Assembly (NCBI RefSeq): GCF_000712035.1
Contig: NZ_KL544008.1
Span: forward strand, 218,544 to 282,543
Direction: 5' to 3'
Length of the DNA: 64,000 nucleotides
DNA from: Salinicoccus luteus DSM 17002
GTDB lineage: Bacteria > Bacillota > Bacilli > Staphylococcales > Salinicoccaceae
Shown here: positions 50,724-59,693 of the stretch, piece after piece
Layout of the letters: every line of letters begins with the position of its first letter
How positions within the stretch are numbered: position 1 is the first letter of the stretch
Notes under the pieces: model-generated
What the model saw: the letters and a program-made list of their open reading frames with translations, nothing else
What the model was told of the DNA's origin: nothing
Databases searched by the model: none
Program-made: the position numbers and the translations under genes

Positions 50724-51440
50724 CTATTCAAGGTTTCCTTTCTTTTTCTCCATGAACAGCACGACTGCGATGGTGAGTGCCACGCAGAGTGCGATCTTGA
50801 TCAGGCTGAAGATGGGTGAGAACAGCACCGCCATGCCGATGACGAGTGCGATGACGCCGTATTTCGGCGTGCGGTAGGCGAACTGCCCGAGCACTGCTCC
50901 GAAGATGGAGGGCAGGACGAAGCCGAACATGCCCTCGACGAAAGGCGGGAACATCGAAATCAGGTATGTACCGCCGAGTATCATGATGACGAGCAGGATG
51001 ATGTTGGTGAGGGAGGCGACTGCGATGCCGAATACACCGGCGACCTCCGCCTTCTGGGACCCGGGTTCTGCATTGACCGATTTCTGTGCTGCAGACGAGC
51101 AGGGCAGGCACATGTTGGCGATGTTGCCCGTCAGGAAGGCAAGGTATGTACCGGCGACACCAAGGGTCGGATAGTAGGTGATCGGCTCGAGCACCCACAT
51201 GATGCCGATGAAGGATGCATATCCGACGAGCCCGGTCGCGATGACGCCCCAGCCCGGGTGGGCATCGAGTACGAATGAAATATAGAGTGGCGGGATGAGC
51301 GACATGATGATGATGACGAGAAGCGTCAGTCTGCCCCAGAAGTGGGAGCGTCTGTAGAACATCTCCATGGATGAAGCCTCTGTTCCGCTGATCCGTGAAT
51401 CAACAGCAACATTTGCTGTATGTTCTGCTGTATTGTTCAT
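50724..51440 (-). CDS. Membrane protein, partner of DUF5058
   Basis: The 238-aa product has five or six membrane helices after a ~35-residue polar N-terminus. A short conserved-looking segment GTYLAFLTGNIANMCLPCSSAAQKS lies in the centre. It always reads as a companion of the DUF5058 protein here: the start is 24 bases after that stop, behind AAAGGGGTTTTTAA. The pair probably forms a two-subunit transporter. The substrate is inferred from the flanking amidohydrolases. Confidence 0.65.
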   Translation of the reverse strand: MNNTAEHTANVAVDSRISGTEASSMEMFYRRSHFWGRLTLLVIIIMSLIPPLYISFVLDAHPGWGVIATGLVGYASFIGIMWVLEPITYYPTLGVAGTYLAFLTGNIANMCLPCSSAAQKSVNAEPGSQKAEVAGVFGIAVASLTNIILLVIMILGGTYLISMFPPFVEGMFGFVLPSIFGAVLGQFAYRTPKYGVIALVIGMAVLFSPIFSLIKIALCVALTIAVVLFMEKKKGNLE

Positions 51441-51464
51441 TTAAAAACCCCTTTGTTTTTTATT

Positions 51465-52175
51465 TTACATGATGAACGTGGTCAGATAGCCGGTCGTCAT
51501 GCCGATGAGCAGGGCGAATCCGAGTGCCCATTCCTTCAGCCAGCTGATGTCGCGGTGGTCTGCGTACTTCATCATGGCGACCATGGCTGCAAGCGCCACG
51601 ACTCCGGACACAGCATGGTTCGGACCATTGACCATCTGCTGGCTGGCAAGATAGGCGAACGCCCCGAGCATTGCTGCAAGTGCGACGCTGGCCATGATCT
51701 TCGGATTGCGCTTTTGGATCTTCTCCTGCGTCTTGCCCATCGATTTCGTAAATACCATCGTAAAGATGAGCCAGCCCGTACCGCCGAGGAACATCGTCCA
51801 CATGACGGCGGCGAGCGCCTCAATCGGGAAGTTCTCGGCACCGAGCTCCACTCCGAACGCTGAAGCCCCGATGGCTGCAGCACTGGATTCAGTGGCTGCG
51901 GAACCGATGATGCCGATGCGCATGAGCGTGATCGGTGAACCGATCAGGGTGATGAGGGATATGAGCACGATGGCGATGCCGAATGAGGGGCCGATCGAGC
52001 TGATGAATCCGGCACGGATGGCTGTTTTGACCTCCTGTTTCGTCAAGTCCGCCTCAGGTGCGGAGCGGCCGGCAATCCACAGGAATACGATGGCCTGGAA
52101 GGCGACGATGGCGACGATGATGAATGCGAAAATCCAGAATGCGGTACTGTTTGCGATCTGTAGAATGTCTCCCAT
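51465..52175 (-). CDS. DUF5058 family membrane protein
   Basis: The 236-aa protein has about six membrane helices and matches my memory of DUF5058 (front NSTAFWIFAFIIVAIVAFQA, then the loop AGFISSIGPSFGIAIVLIS). No function is known for the family. It stands between an M20 amidohydrolase and a second membrane protein in a tight operon. ATG after AAAGGAGGATTCATCA. Together with the 238-aa protein it may import the N-acylated or N-carbamoylated amino acids that the two hydrolases split. Confidence 0.7.
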   Translation of the reverse strand: MGDILQIANSTAFWIFAFIIVAIVAFQAIVFLWIAGRSAPEADLTKQEVKTAIRAGFISSIGPSFGIAIVLISLITLIGSPITLMRIGIIGSAATESSAAAIGASAFGVELGAENFPIEALAAVMWTMFLGGTGWLIFTMVFTKSMGKTQEKIQKRNPKIMASVALAAMLGAFAYLASQQMVNGPNHAVSGVVALAAMVAMMKYADHRDISWLKEWALGFALLIGMTTGYLTTFIM

Positions 52176-52205
52176 TGATGAATCCTCCTTTGTTTATGGT
52201 ACTGC

Positions 52206-53405
52206 CTATGATGCCCCGTCCTCCAGGTAGTCGAGGACGGTGGCGATGAAGAGCTTGCCGATGTACAGCATCGACTCCTCGTTGACGTTGAACTTCGGAT
52301 GGTGGTGCGGGTATATGTCGGACGGATCCGGCATGGCACCGCCGACCCAGACGAACGCCCCCGGGGCTTTATGGAGATAGTAGGAAAAGTCCTCCATGCC
52401 CATCATCGGCGTCATTTCGTACACCAGCTCGTCCCCGAACAGGGAATTGGCGACGCGGGCGATGCGTGCCGTCTCGGCTTCGTCATTGACGACCGCCGGA
52501 TAGCCTTTGATGTAGTTCACCGTGGCTGTGGCACCGAGGCCTTCTGATGTCGACTTTGCGACCGACCGGATGGCTGCCTCGACATTTTCACGTACATCGG
52601 GCTTGAAGGTCCGGGCGGTCCCTTTGAGCAGGGCCGTGTCGGGAATGACATTGAAGCTGTCGCCTCCCTGGAAGGTGGCGACGGTCACCACTGCGGACTC
52701 GAGGGGATCCGTCTGGCGGCTGACGATCTGCTGGAGTGAAGACATCACCTGTCCGCCGATGGCCACAGGATCGACAGTCAGATGCGGCATGCCGGCATGG
52801 CCCCCCTTGCCGTGGATGGTGATTTCAAAATTGTCCCCGTTAGCCATTGACGGCCCGGCCCGGTATCCGACCCTGCCGAGTGGCTCCTTCGAGTTCACAT
52901 GGGCACCGAAGACTGCGTCAACCCCTTCCATGCAGCCGGCCTCCACCATGAACTTGGCACCCCCGGGCACAAGCTCTTCTGCGAACTGGTGGATGAAGAC
53001 GACGTTCCCCGGCAGTTCCTCCCTGAACTCGCTCAACACCTTCGCAACATGCAGGAGGCCGGATGTGTGGACATCGTGGCCGCATGCGTGCATGACCCCG
53101 TCGACCTTGGACCGGTAGGGCACTTCATTCTCCTCGTGGATCGGCAGCGCATCGAAGTCGGCACGGAGGGCGACGGTCTTCCCCGGCTTCCCGCCATGCA
53201 GAGTGGCCACCACGCCGCGTTCTCCGACTTCCGTCTGCACTTTTAGCCCGAGCGCCTTCAGGAAGGTGGCGACCTTCTTCGGTGTATCGACCTCGTGGAA
53301 GGAGAGCTCGGGATACATATGTAGATCCCTCCGAAATTCGACCATATCCGGGTAGAGCGATTCGAACCGTTCAAATAGTTTCTCCTGCAATGTAACCATC
53401 CCCAT
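52206..53405 (-). CDS. M20 family amidohydrolase (IAA-amino-acid hydrolase type)
   Basis: The 399-aa enzyme is of the M20D type. The metal-binding motifs are ALRADFDALPIHEENEVPYRS, MHACGHDVHTSGLL and FIHQFAEELVPGGAKFM, with GKGGHAGMPHLTVDP in the dimer domain and GMEDFSYYLHKAPGAFVWVG near the end. Such enzymes cut N-acyl bonds of amino acids, for example aminoacylases and auxin-conjugate hydrolases. The ATG at 53405 has no ribosome binding site and is preceded by an inverted repeat; a TTG at codon 6 (53390) has GGGGATG before it and may be the true start. First gene of the operon. Confidence 0.88.
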   Translation of the reverse strand: MGMVTLQEKLFERFESLYPDMVEFRRDLHMYPELSFHEVDTPKKVATFLKALGLKVQTEVGERGVVATLHGGKPGKTVALRADFDALPIHEENEVPYRSKVDGVMHACGHDVHTSGLLHVAKVLSEFREELPGNVVFIHQFAEELVPGGAKFMVEAGCMEGVDAVFGAHVNSKEPLGRVGYRAGPSMANGDNFEITIHGKGGHAGMPHLTVDPVAIGGQVMSSLQQIVSRQTDPLESAVVTVATFQGGDSFNVIPDTALLKGTARTFKPDVRENVEAAIRSVAKSTSEGLGATATVNYIKGYPAVVNDEAETARIARVANSLFGDELVYEMTPMMGMEDFSYYLHKAPGAFVWVGGAMPDPSDIYPHHHPKFNVNEESMLYIGKLFIATVLDYLEDGAS

Positions 53406-53430
53406 TTCTGAATTTATATATCATTCAGAA
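53406..53430 (-). promoter_or_regulatory. Inverted repeat in front of the M20/DUF5058 operon
   Basis: Perfect 8-base arms TTCTGAAT and ATTCAGAA are 9 bases apart, directly before the first gene. It could be an operator or an RNA hairpin covering the start region. Confidence 0.4.
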
Positions 53431-53566
53431 TAATCAATGTGCATGGACGTGTCAACTTCGTGTCAGATATTCCTACATATCAATTCAGGACTGTGAAATT
53501 ATGAACTGGGTATTTATTTTGTTAATATATAGGTAGATAACATGTTTTAAAAAGGGAAGGGATCAT

Positions 53567-55024
53567 ATGACAGAAAGTGGATGGCAGTTGGAACACAGTT
53601 ACGCCAGTCTACCCGAAATATTCTATAAGTCAGCAAAGCCGGAGCACGCAGAGTTTCCGGAAATCGTCCTGTTCAACTGGAAGCTGGCCGAAACGCTGGG
53701 GCTCGATCCGAGAAACCTGCAGACGGCATCCGGCGATGTTTTTTCAGGCAATATCATTCCGGATGGGGGCAAACCGATTGCACAGGCCTATGCCGGACAT
53801 CAGTTCGGTAGCTTCACCATGCTCGGTGATGGCCGGGCGATCCTCCTCGGCGAACAGATTACGCCGGATGGAAAGCGGTTCGATATCCAGCTGAAGGGGG
53901 CTGGACGCACAGCGTTCTCCCGCATGGGGGATGGACGTGCGCCCCTTGGACCGATGCTCAGGGAATACATCGTCAGCGAGGCGATGCATGCGCTCGGCAT
54001 CCCGTCGACCCGGGCATTGGCATTGGTGACGACCGGTGAGGCGGTCAGCCGTGAGCGGATGCTGCCCGGTGCAGTATTGACCCGTGTGGCTGAGAGCCAT
54101 ATGCGGGTGGGCACGTTCGAATATGCCGCCCGCACCGAAGGGGCGGACAATGTCAAAGTGCTGGCCGACTATGCCATCGACCGCCATTACCCGGAGCTTG
54201 CCGGTGAGGATGAGGATGAAAAGTACCTGAAGTTCCTCGATGCGGTCATCGACCGCCAGGCGTCACTCATCAGCAAGTGGCAGCTGGTCGGATTCATCCA
54301 TGGTGTGATGAATACGGACAATATGACGATCAGCGGAGAGACGATCGACTATGGCCCATGCGCCTTCATGGATACGTACGATCCGGAGGCGTCCTTCAGC
54401 TCGATCGACGTCAACAAGCGCTACCGCTACCGCAACCAGCCGGGCATCGCCCAGTGGAACCTTGCACGGTTTGCAGAAACGCTGCTGCCGCTCCTCGATC
54501 CGGACAAGGATGAGGCGGTGCAGATCGCCCAGGACTCCCTGAGTGCATTCGGCAGGCTGTACAACGACTACTGGCAGGCCGGCATGCGGGATAAGCTGGG
54601 GCTGGTCGGCGGAGAAAAGGCGGATGATGATCTGGCGATGGAACTGCTCGACCTGATGGCGCATCACAAGGCCGACTATACAGAGACGTTCAGGCTGCTG
54701 TCGCTGGACACGCCGGATGATATCGGGTTCAGCGGAAGCGAACGCTTCAAGGACTGGCACAGCAGATGGACGGCCCGCCTGGAAGCGCAGGATGCGACGT
54801 TCGAGGCTGCCCATATACTCATGCGCAGCGTGAACCCGGCGGTCATCCCGAGGAACCATCTCGTGGAGGAGGCGCTCGACCTCGCCGTGGAGCAGGGCGA
54901 CTACAGCAAGGCATCCAAGCTGATCGAAGTGCTGTCGAATCCGTTCGATGACGGGTGCGACAAGGAATACAAGGAGCCGCCGGAAGATGATGACAAGGTC
55001 CATATGACATTTTGCGGCACATGA
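53567..55024 (+). CDS. selO: SelO/YdiU family protein adenylyltransferase
   Basis: The 485-aa protein is a SelO pseudokinase. The front YASLPEIFY, the AYAGHQFGSFTMLGDGRAILLGE block (about 74-96), QLKGAGRTAFSRMGDGRAPLGPMLREY (about 108-134) with the nucleotide-binding Lys and Arg, and GVMNTDNMTISGETIDYGPCAFMD with the metal Asn/Asp are all present. SelO transfers AMP to Ser, Thr or Tyr of target proteins in redox stress. It ends FCGT, the Cys form of the selenocysteine site of eukaryotic SelO. ATG after AAAAGGGAAGGGATCAT. Single gene. Confidence 0.94.
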   Translation: MTESGWQLEHSYASLPEIFYKSAKPEHAEFPEIVLFNWKLAETLGLDPRNLQTASGDVFSGNIIPDGGKPIAQAYAGHQFGSFTMLGDGRAILLGEQITPDGKRFDIQLKGAGRTAFSRMGDGRAPLGPMLREYIVSEAMHALGIPSTRALALVTTGEAVSRERMLPGAVLTRVAESHMRVGTFEYAARTEGADNVKVLADYAIDRHYPELAGEDEDEKYLKFLDAVIDRQASLISKWQLVGFIHGVMNTDNMTISGETIDYGPCAFMDTYDPEASFSSIDVNKRYRYRNQPGIAQWNLARFAETLLPLLDPDKDEAVQIAQDSLSAFGRLYNDYWQAGMRDKLGLVGGEKADDDLAMELLDLMAHHKADYTETFRLLSLDTPDDIGFSGSERFKDWHSRWTARLEAQDATFEAAHILMRSVNPAVIPRNHLVEEALDLAVEQGDYSKASKLIEVLSNPFDDGCDKEYKEPPEDDDKVHMTFCGT

Positions 55025-55031
55025 TATGAAG

Positions 55032-55063
55032 AAAAGCGTATTCCCGTCGGGAATACGCTTTTT
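55032..55063 (+). terminator. Terminator after selO
   Basis: AAAAGCGTATTCCCG/CGGGAATACGCTTTT with a very short loop and a TTTAT tail. Confidence 0.9.
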
Positions 55064-55118
55064 ATGGTTGGGGGCGGCTGATTGTCATCGGTTGGAACAT
55101 TCACGGGCTGCATGCCGG

Positions 55119-55712
55119 CTATTTCCGTCCCTTCACATTGAAGAAGTCGCCGCCCTTCTTCTTCTCATCATCAGTGCCCCAGTCTGTGGCATCGGACTGC
55201 TTCACGAGGTGGGGGATATGCTTGGAGCAGTGAATATACGCTTCATCCACCCGGATGCATACCCAGCGTTCGGCGCGGCCGCCTTCCTCTCTATGCATCT
55301 GTTCGATTGTGGAGGCATCTAGGCCAAGGTCATGGAGGTCTTCATTTTCGATGATTGCCGCGCTGCCGTTGACGTGGAGGCCGATGTGATGGGTGAAGAA
55401 GTCGATGAACATCAGGCCGATATGCGGGTTTTCTGAGATGTTGCCGAGGCTCGCCATTACGCCGTTGCCGCGGTATTCGGGGTAGAGGAGGGTGTGGGCA
55501 TCCAGCACCCGCACGAATCCCGGATCACCGGCGCGGAATGAATTGTCGCAGTTGCCTTTGGCGTCGGCCGTCGAGATGAAGACCATTTCCTGGTCTGCAA
55601 TGAACTGCGCCATATCGGCATTGACATGATCGAGCATCTGGTTTTTGTAGAAGGCATCGGCACGTCTTTTCGTACCGTGCCGCGCCTGGAGGCTGCGTTC
55701 GCCTTGGGACAT
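55119..55712 (-). CDS. Pyridoxamine 5'-phosphate oxidase family protein
   Basis: The 197-aa protein has the PNPOx-like split barrel: FIADQEMVFISTADAKGNCDNSFRAGDPGFVRV, a central LLYPEYRGNGVMASLGNI and PHIGLMFIDFF, then GLHVNGSAAII. These features suit flavin-binding proteins of the PNPOx-related group rather than PdxH itself. The reaction is unknown. I chose the ATG at 55712, which has GGAAAGGAAGACGCCC before it; longer starts overlap the terminator of the previous gene. Confidence 0.8.
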   Translation of the reverse strand: MSQGERSLQARHGTKRRADAFYKNQMLDHVNADMAQFIADQEMVFISTADAKGNCDNSFRAGDPGFVRVLDAHTLLYPEYRGNGVMASLGNISENPHIGLMFIDFFTHHIGLHVNGSAAIIENEDLHDLGLDASTIEQMHREEGGRAERWVCIRVDEAYIHCSKHIPHLVKQSDATDWGTDDEKKKGGDFFNVKGRK

Positions 55713-55741
55713 GGGCGTCTTCCTTTCCATATCTGGACATA

Positions 55742-55778
55742 AAAAGAGTGGGCACGGGATATGATGTTCCGTGCTCAC
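55742..55778 (-). terminator. Terminator of the glutathione peroxidase gene
   Basis: On the minus strand GTGAGCACGG and CCGTGCCCAC pair around an AT-rich loop, followed by TCTTTTTATG. Confidence 0.7.
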
Positions 55779-55785
55779 TGTCCTG

Positions 55786-56259
55786 TCAGAGTACTTTTTC
55801 GATGTCATCCTTCATTTTAAGCGGGGATGTCGTCGGGGCCACGCGTGTCACCACGTTGCCGTCACGGTCCACGAGGAACTTTGTGAAGTTCCACTTGATC
55901 TTGTCGCTGATCAGACCATTAGTCTGTTTTCTCAGATGCTTGAACAGCGGATGGGCATCTTCACCGTTGACGTCGATGATGTCATGGATGTCGAAGGTGA
56001 CGCCATGGTTGATGCGGCATGCCTCCTCTGCATCCTGCCCAGATCCTGGTTCCTGGTTGTTGAACTGGTTGGATGGGAAGCCGAGGACCACGAGGTCCTG
56101 ATCCTTGTATTCCTGATGCAGGGCTTCGAGATCATCATACTGTCCGCGCAGGCCGCACTGGCTTGCCGTGTTCGCAATCAGCATCGGCCGTCCTTTATAT
56201 TTGTCGAGGGAATAGGTTTCACCGTTTGCCTTCTTGACCTCTATATCATAGATACTCAT
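55786..56259 (-). CDS. Glutathione peroxidase family (thiol peroxidase)
   Basis: This 157-aa peroxidase has the catalytic triad of the family: Cys35 in NTASQCGLRGQ, Gln70 in FPSNQFNNQEPG and Trp123/Asn124 in IKWNFTKFLVDRDG. In low-GC Gram-positives such Cys enzymes use thioredoxin rather than glutathione to reduce peroxides. ATG after TAAAGGAGCAATCGT. Single gene with its own terminator; the CxxC protein gene lies upstream on the same strand. Confidence 0.92.
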   Translation of the reverse strand: MSIYDIEVKKANGETYSLDKYKGRPMLIANTASQCGLRGQYDDLEALHQEYKDQDLVVLGFPSNQFNNQEPGSGQDAEEACRINHGVTFDIHDIIDVNGEDAHPLFKHLRKQTNGLISDKIKWNFTKFLVDRDGNVVTRVAPTTSPLKMKDDIEKVL

Positions 56260-56344
56260 ACGATTGCTCCTTTATGGGATGTACCTACATTATATGTAAT
56301 CCTGGACACAAGCTCCATTAATCCGGCTTGTACTCCAGGATTCC

Positions 56345-56560
56345 TTATCCCATCTGCCTGTCGGACTGTGGATAGGAGAAGAAGGCAGCGCGGCTTTTGT
56401 CTGCAAAACCGCATTCCATGCAGACATAGCGGTGTGCCTTGCCGTTGAGGTAGCACTTGACGATATCCCTGTGCATGCAGTCCGCCTGATCCTTCAATTC
56501 TCCCTTTTCGCGTTTCTTTTCGATCAGCTTCTCGATCTGCTGGCTCGAAAACTTTTCCAT
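56345..56560 (-). CDS. Small cysteine-rich protein, possible zinc site
   Basis: The 71-aa protein has a helical, charged first third and then Cys28-x-His30, Cys36 and a CMECG motif near residues 47-51, spaced like a small zinc site. No family is recognised. ATG after GAGGAAAGGGAA. A 12-base palindrome (56604-56615) lies 44 bases upstream. Confidence 0.6.
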   Translation of the reverse strand: MEKFSSQQIEKLIEKKREKGELKDQADCMHRDIVKCYLNGKAHRYVCMECGFADKSRAAFFSYPQSDRQMG

Positions 56561-56603
56561 TTCCCTTTCCTCCTCTGCGTATGAGTATCCCGTGAATTTA
56601 TTT

Positions 56604-56615
56604 TCAACGCGTTGA
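56604..56615 (-). promoter_or_regulatory. Palindrome TCAACGCGTTGA
   Basis: A perfect 12-base palindrome lies between the divergent small Cys-rich gene and the SLC13 transporter gene. It may be a repressor site; no regulator is adjacent. Confidence 0.25.
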
Positions 56616-56801
56616 TAGTCTTACATATCCGTTTTTGGGCCAATTAATCATTATGGGGTGAATTTTTACAATTAAACCGTTTCCATATTACATTAAATGG
56701 ATACATGTCTGTTATATTCAAACAAATTCGTCCTATCGTATCGGGCGGTTATGCTATGATATATTCTAACTACTCATCCACGGGAAACGGGGGGAATGCC
56801 G

Positions 56802-58580
56802 ATGACAGCTGAAATGATTTTTGTCGCCCTGATGATTGTACTGATGCTCCTTGGCCTGCTGTTTGAAGTCGCCCGTGCCGATTTGATCGTCTTCTTCTTT
56901 CTGGTCATCTTCCTGCTGACGGGGATGATTTCAACCGAACAGGCGCTGAGCGGTTTTTCCAATGAAGGGATGCTCACCGTCCTGCTTCTGTTCATTGTGG
57001 CCGGTGCCATCCAGAAGCATGGCATCATAGAAAACTACATCGACCGTCTGCTCAGCGACCATCGCGGAACGAAGCGCTCGATGATCAAGCTGCTTGCGCC
57101 GATCTCATTGTTCTCGGGATTTCTCAATAATACGCCGATTGTGGTCACATTGACCCCGATCATCAAGAACTGGTGCCAGAAGAATGGGATTGCGCCGTCG
57201 AAGTTCCTCATTCCGCTCTCCTACGTCACCATCCTCGGAGGGACGATCACACTGATCGGCACATCGACGAACCTGGTGGTGCACGGCCTGCTCATCGAGT
57301 CGGGCCGGGAAGGCTTCGGATTCTTCCAGCTGTCGGTCGTCGGACTGCCGATTGCGCTTGCCGGCCTGATCTATATCTTCACCCTTGGATACCGTCTGCT
57401 GCCGAACACGCTCGGGGCAAAGGAGCAGATCCGTGAGGAAGTGAAGGAATTCCTGGCCGAAGCGGTGATCGAGAAGGATTACGAGCACGTCAACGGCCGG
57501 ATCGTCGAAGCGGTGAATAACTCACTGAAGGGGATATACATCATCGAAATCATCCGCAATGACACCCGCATCTTCCCCGTGACGCCGAATACCGTAATTG
57601 AAGAGGGGGACCATCTGCTCTTCTCCGGTACGATCAATACCATCGCTTCCGTACAGAAGCAGAAGGGCATCACACTGAAGACGGGCACGGATCAGACGCT
57701 CGAGAGCCTGAAGGACGACAGTTTCGAGCTGATCGAAGCGGTCATCTCCCATCAGTCGGGGCTGGTGGGGAAATCCGTGAAGTCCGCACGCTTCCGTTCC
57801 AAATACAGTGCCGGCGTCATTGCGGTCCACCGCAACAATGAGCGGATCAAGAGCCGGGTCGGGGACATCATACTGAAGCCGGGGGATACTGTGCTGCTGC
57901 TCGCAGGCAATGATTTTATGGAGACGCATATGCATTCCATCGACTTCTATGTCGTCACTTCCCTGTCGCCGCCGGAACCGCTGCACCAGAGCAGCGTTAA
58001 AGGGTGGGCGGGCCTCGGACTTCTGCTCGTCATGATCACCTCCGTGACGCTCGGCTTCCTGTCGATGTTCGAGGCGATGCTGATTGCGGTCATCCTGCTG
58101 ATGATATTCAAGTTCATCAACGCCGATGAGATGCTGAGCTATATACAGTTCAACGTCATCCTGCTCATTGCCAGTGCATTCGGCGTCGGGGCGGCCATGA
58201 TGGAATCGGGCCTCGCCCAGTTCCTGGCTGAAAACATGCTGGCGGTCGCAAGGCCGCTCGGCGTGCTCGGGGTCATCGCCATCCTGTACATCATGACGAA
58301 CATATTCACTGAACTGATCACCAACACCGGGGCGGCCGTGCTGATGTTTCCGATTGCGATGGAGATGGCGACGCAGATGAACATGGACTACATGGGGCTC
58401 ACCGTGACCATCGCCATCGCCGCTTCCGCAAGCTTCATCACACCAATCGGCTATCAGACGAACCTGATCGTCTATGGGCCCGGCGGATACAAATTCACCG
58501 ACTACATCAAAGTGGGCGTCCCATTGTCGCTGATGACGATGGTGATCTCCACTCTGATCATCTATACAGTATGGTTCTAA
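56802..58580 (+). CDS. SLC13-family transporter with paired RCK-C domains
   Basis: The ~592-aa protein has the SLC13/DASS layout: N-terminal helices with the SNT motif SGFLNNTPIVVTLTPII and LIGTSTNLVVHGLL, two cytoplasmic TrkA-C/RCK-C domains in the middle (about 205-390; GDHLLFSGTINTI and GDTVLLLAGNDF mark their ends), and the second transport half with ELITNTGAAVLMFPIA and TPIGYQTNLIVYGPGGY. Such proteins carry sulfate or organic anions with sodium. The ATG at 56802 fits GGGGGG better than the one at 56796. The LLM gene 34 bases downstream may be co-transcribed. Confidence 0.88.
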   Translation: MTAEMIFVALMIVLMLLGLLFEVARADLIVFFFLVIFLLTGMISTEQALSGFSNEGMLTVLLLFIVAGAIQKHGIIENYIDRLLSDHRGTKRSMIKLLAPISLFSGFLNNTPIVVTLTPIIKNWCQKNGIAPSKFLIPLSYVTILGGTITLIGTSTNLVVHGLLIESGREGFGFFQLSVVGLPIALAGLIYIFTLGYRLLPNTLGAKEQIREEVKEFLAEAVIEKDYEHVNGRIVEAVNNSLKGIYIIEIIRNDTRIFPVTPNTVIEEGDHLLFSGTINTIASVQKQKGITLKTGTDQTLESLKDDSFELIEAVISHQSGLVGKSVKSARFRSKYSAGVIAVHRNNERIKSRVGDIILKPGDTVLLLAGNDFMETHMHSIDFYVVTSLSPPEPLHQSSVKGWAGLGLLLVMITSVTLGFLSMFEAMLIAVILLMIFKFINADEMLSYIQFNVILLIASAFGVGAAMMESGLAQFLAENMLAVARPLGVLGVIAILYIMTNIFTELITNTGAAVLMFPIAMEMATQMNMDYMGLTVTIAIAASASFITPIGYQTNLIVYGPGGYKFTDYIKVGVPLSLMTMVISTLIIYTVWF

Positions 58581-58614
58581 ATAAAGTACACAGGGAAGGA
58601 AAGGATATAAAAAG

Positions 58615-59589
58615 ATGAAATTGGGCATCCTGGATCAAATGCCGCAGCCGAAGGGCAAGACGGCTGAACAGACGGCAGCACACACGATTGATATGGCACA
58701 GACGGCGGAAAACCTCGGTTACGAACGCTACTGGTTCGCAGAGCATCATGCCACGCGTGGCATGGTCTCGAGTGCACCGGAGATCATGATGGCAACGGTC
58801 GCGAGCCGGACCAGAACGCTGAAAGTGGGGAGCGGCGGCATCCTGCTGCCGCAATACAGCCCGTTCAAGGTTGCATCGCAGATTGCACAGCTCGAATCGC
58901 TGTTTCCCGGGCGCATCGAAGCGGGCGTCGGACGCTCGCCAGGCGGCGGGGAGTTCATCCGCAAACTGCTGGCGGACGGCAAGCCGAACCAGATGGCCGA
59001 ATACCCGGATAAGCTGAAGGACCTGATACAGTATCTGGATGGCAGTGCCAGGGTGCGGGCCGCACCACGGACTACCGCCCGCCCGGAACTCCATTCGCTC
59101 GGCCTCGGGGAGAACAGTGCCGTACTCGCCGGCATCCTCGGCATCGGCTACGTGTTCGGCCATTTCATCCGGCCGGACCGCGGCGTGGAGGCATTCCGTG
59201 CATATCATGATGCATTCGAACCGGGGTTCATGGCGCAGCCCTCAGCCCGTGCATGTGCATTCGTGGTCTGTGGGGAAGACGACAAGCATGCCGAAGCACT
59301 CGCACAGAGCCAGGACATCTGGCTTTTGAATGTGGAGAAGGGGCTCGACAGCCAGGTGCCGACACCGGAAGCGGCACAGAAGAAGTATGAAGCACTGACG
59401 GAGGCAGAACGTGAAAAAGTGAAGCACAACCGGAGGCGCATGATCATCGGCGGCCCGGAAACCGTCAGGGCGGAGCTTGACCACTACAGCGCCCTGTATG
59501 AATGTGACGACTGGCTCATCCTGTGCAACCTCCATGACTGGGAGGAGAAGAAGCGGTCATTCGAGCGGCTTGCGGAAATTTATTTGTAG
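58615..59589 (+). CDS. LLM class flavin-dependent oxidoreductase (MsnO8-like)
   Basis: The 324-aa luciferase-like protein begins LGILDQMPQPKGKTAEQT and has RYWFAEHHATRGMVSSAPE, VGSGGILLPQYSPFKVASQIAQLESLFPGRIEAGVGRSPGG, the features of the MsnO8-like LLM subfamily. It is distinct from the protein at 48156. Substrate unknown. ATG after AAGGAAAGGATATAAAAAG, 34 bases after the transporter. No terminator was seen after it. Confidence 0.88.
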   Translation: MKLGILDQMPQPKGKTAEQTAAHTIDMAQTAENLGYERYWFAEHHATRGMVSSAPEIMMATVASRTRTLKVGSGGILLPQYSPFKVASQIAQLESLFPGRIEAGVGRSPGGGEFIRKLLADGKPNQMAEYPDKLKDLIQYLDGSARVRAAPRTTARPELHSLGLGENSAVLAGILGIGYVFGHFIRPDRGVEAFRAYHDAFEPGFMAQPSARACAFVVCGEDDKHAEALAQSQDIWLLNVEKGLDSQVPTPEAAQKKYEALTEAEREKVKHNRRRMIIGGPETVRAELDHYSALYECDDWLILCNLHDWEEKKRSFERLAEIYL

Positions 59590-59693
59590 CCGCTTTGATA
59601 TGATGTTGTAAAAGTGGTGTATTCAATCGCTTTCATCGTCGACGATTTTTATGCTATATTAGCTTAGTTGACTTTAGAAAGAGGTGTTGCATC

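Noticed and set aside
57522-58628. Minus-strand frame opposite the SLC13 transporter
   Set aside because: It is a His/Asp-rich shadow of a membrane protein gene, without a ribosome binding site.
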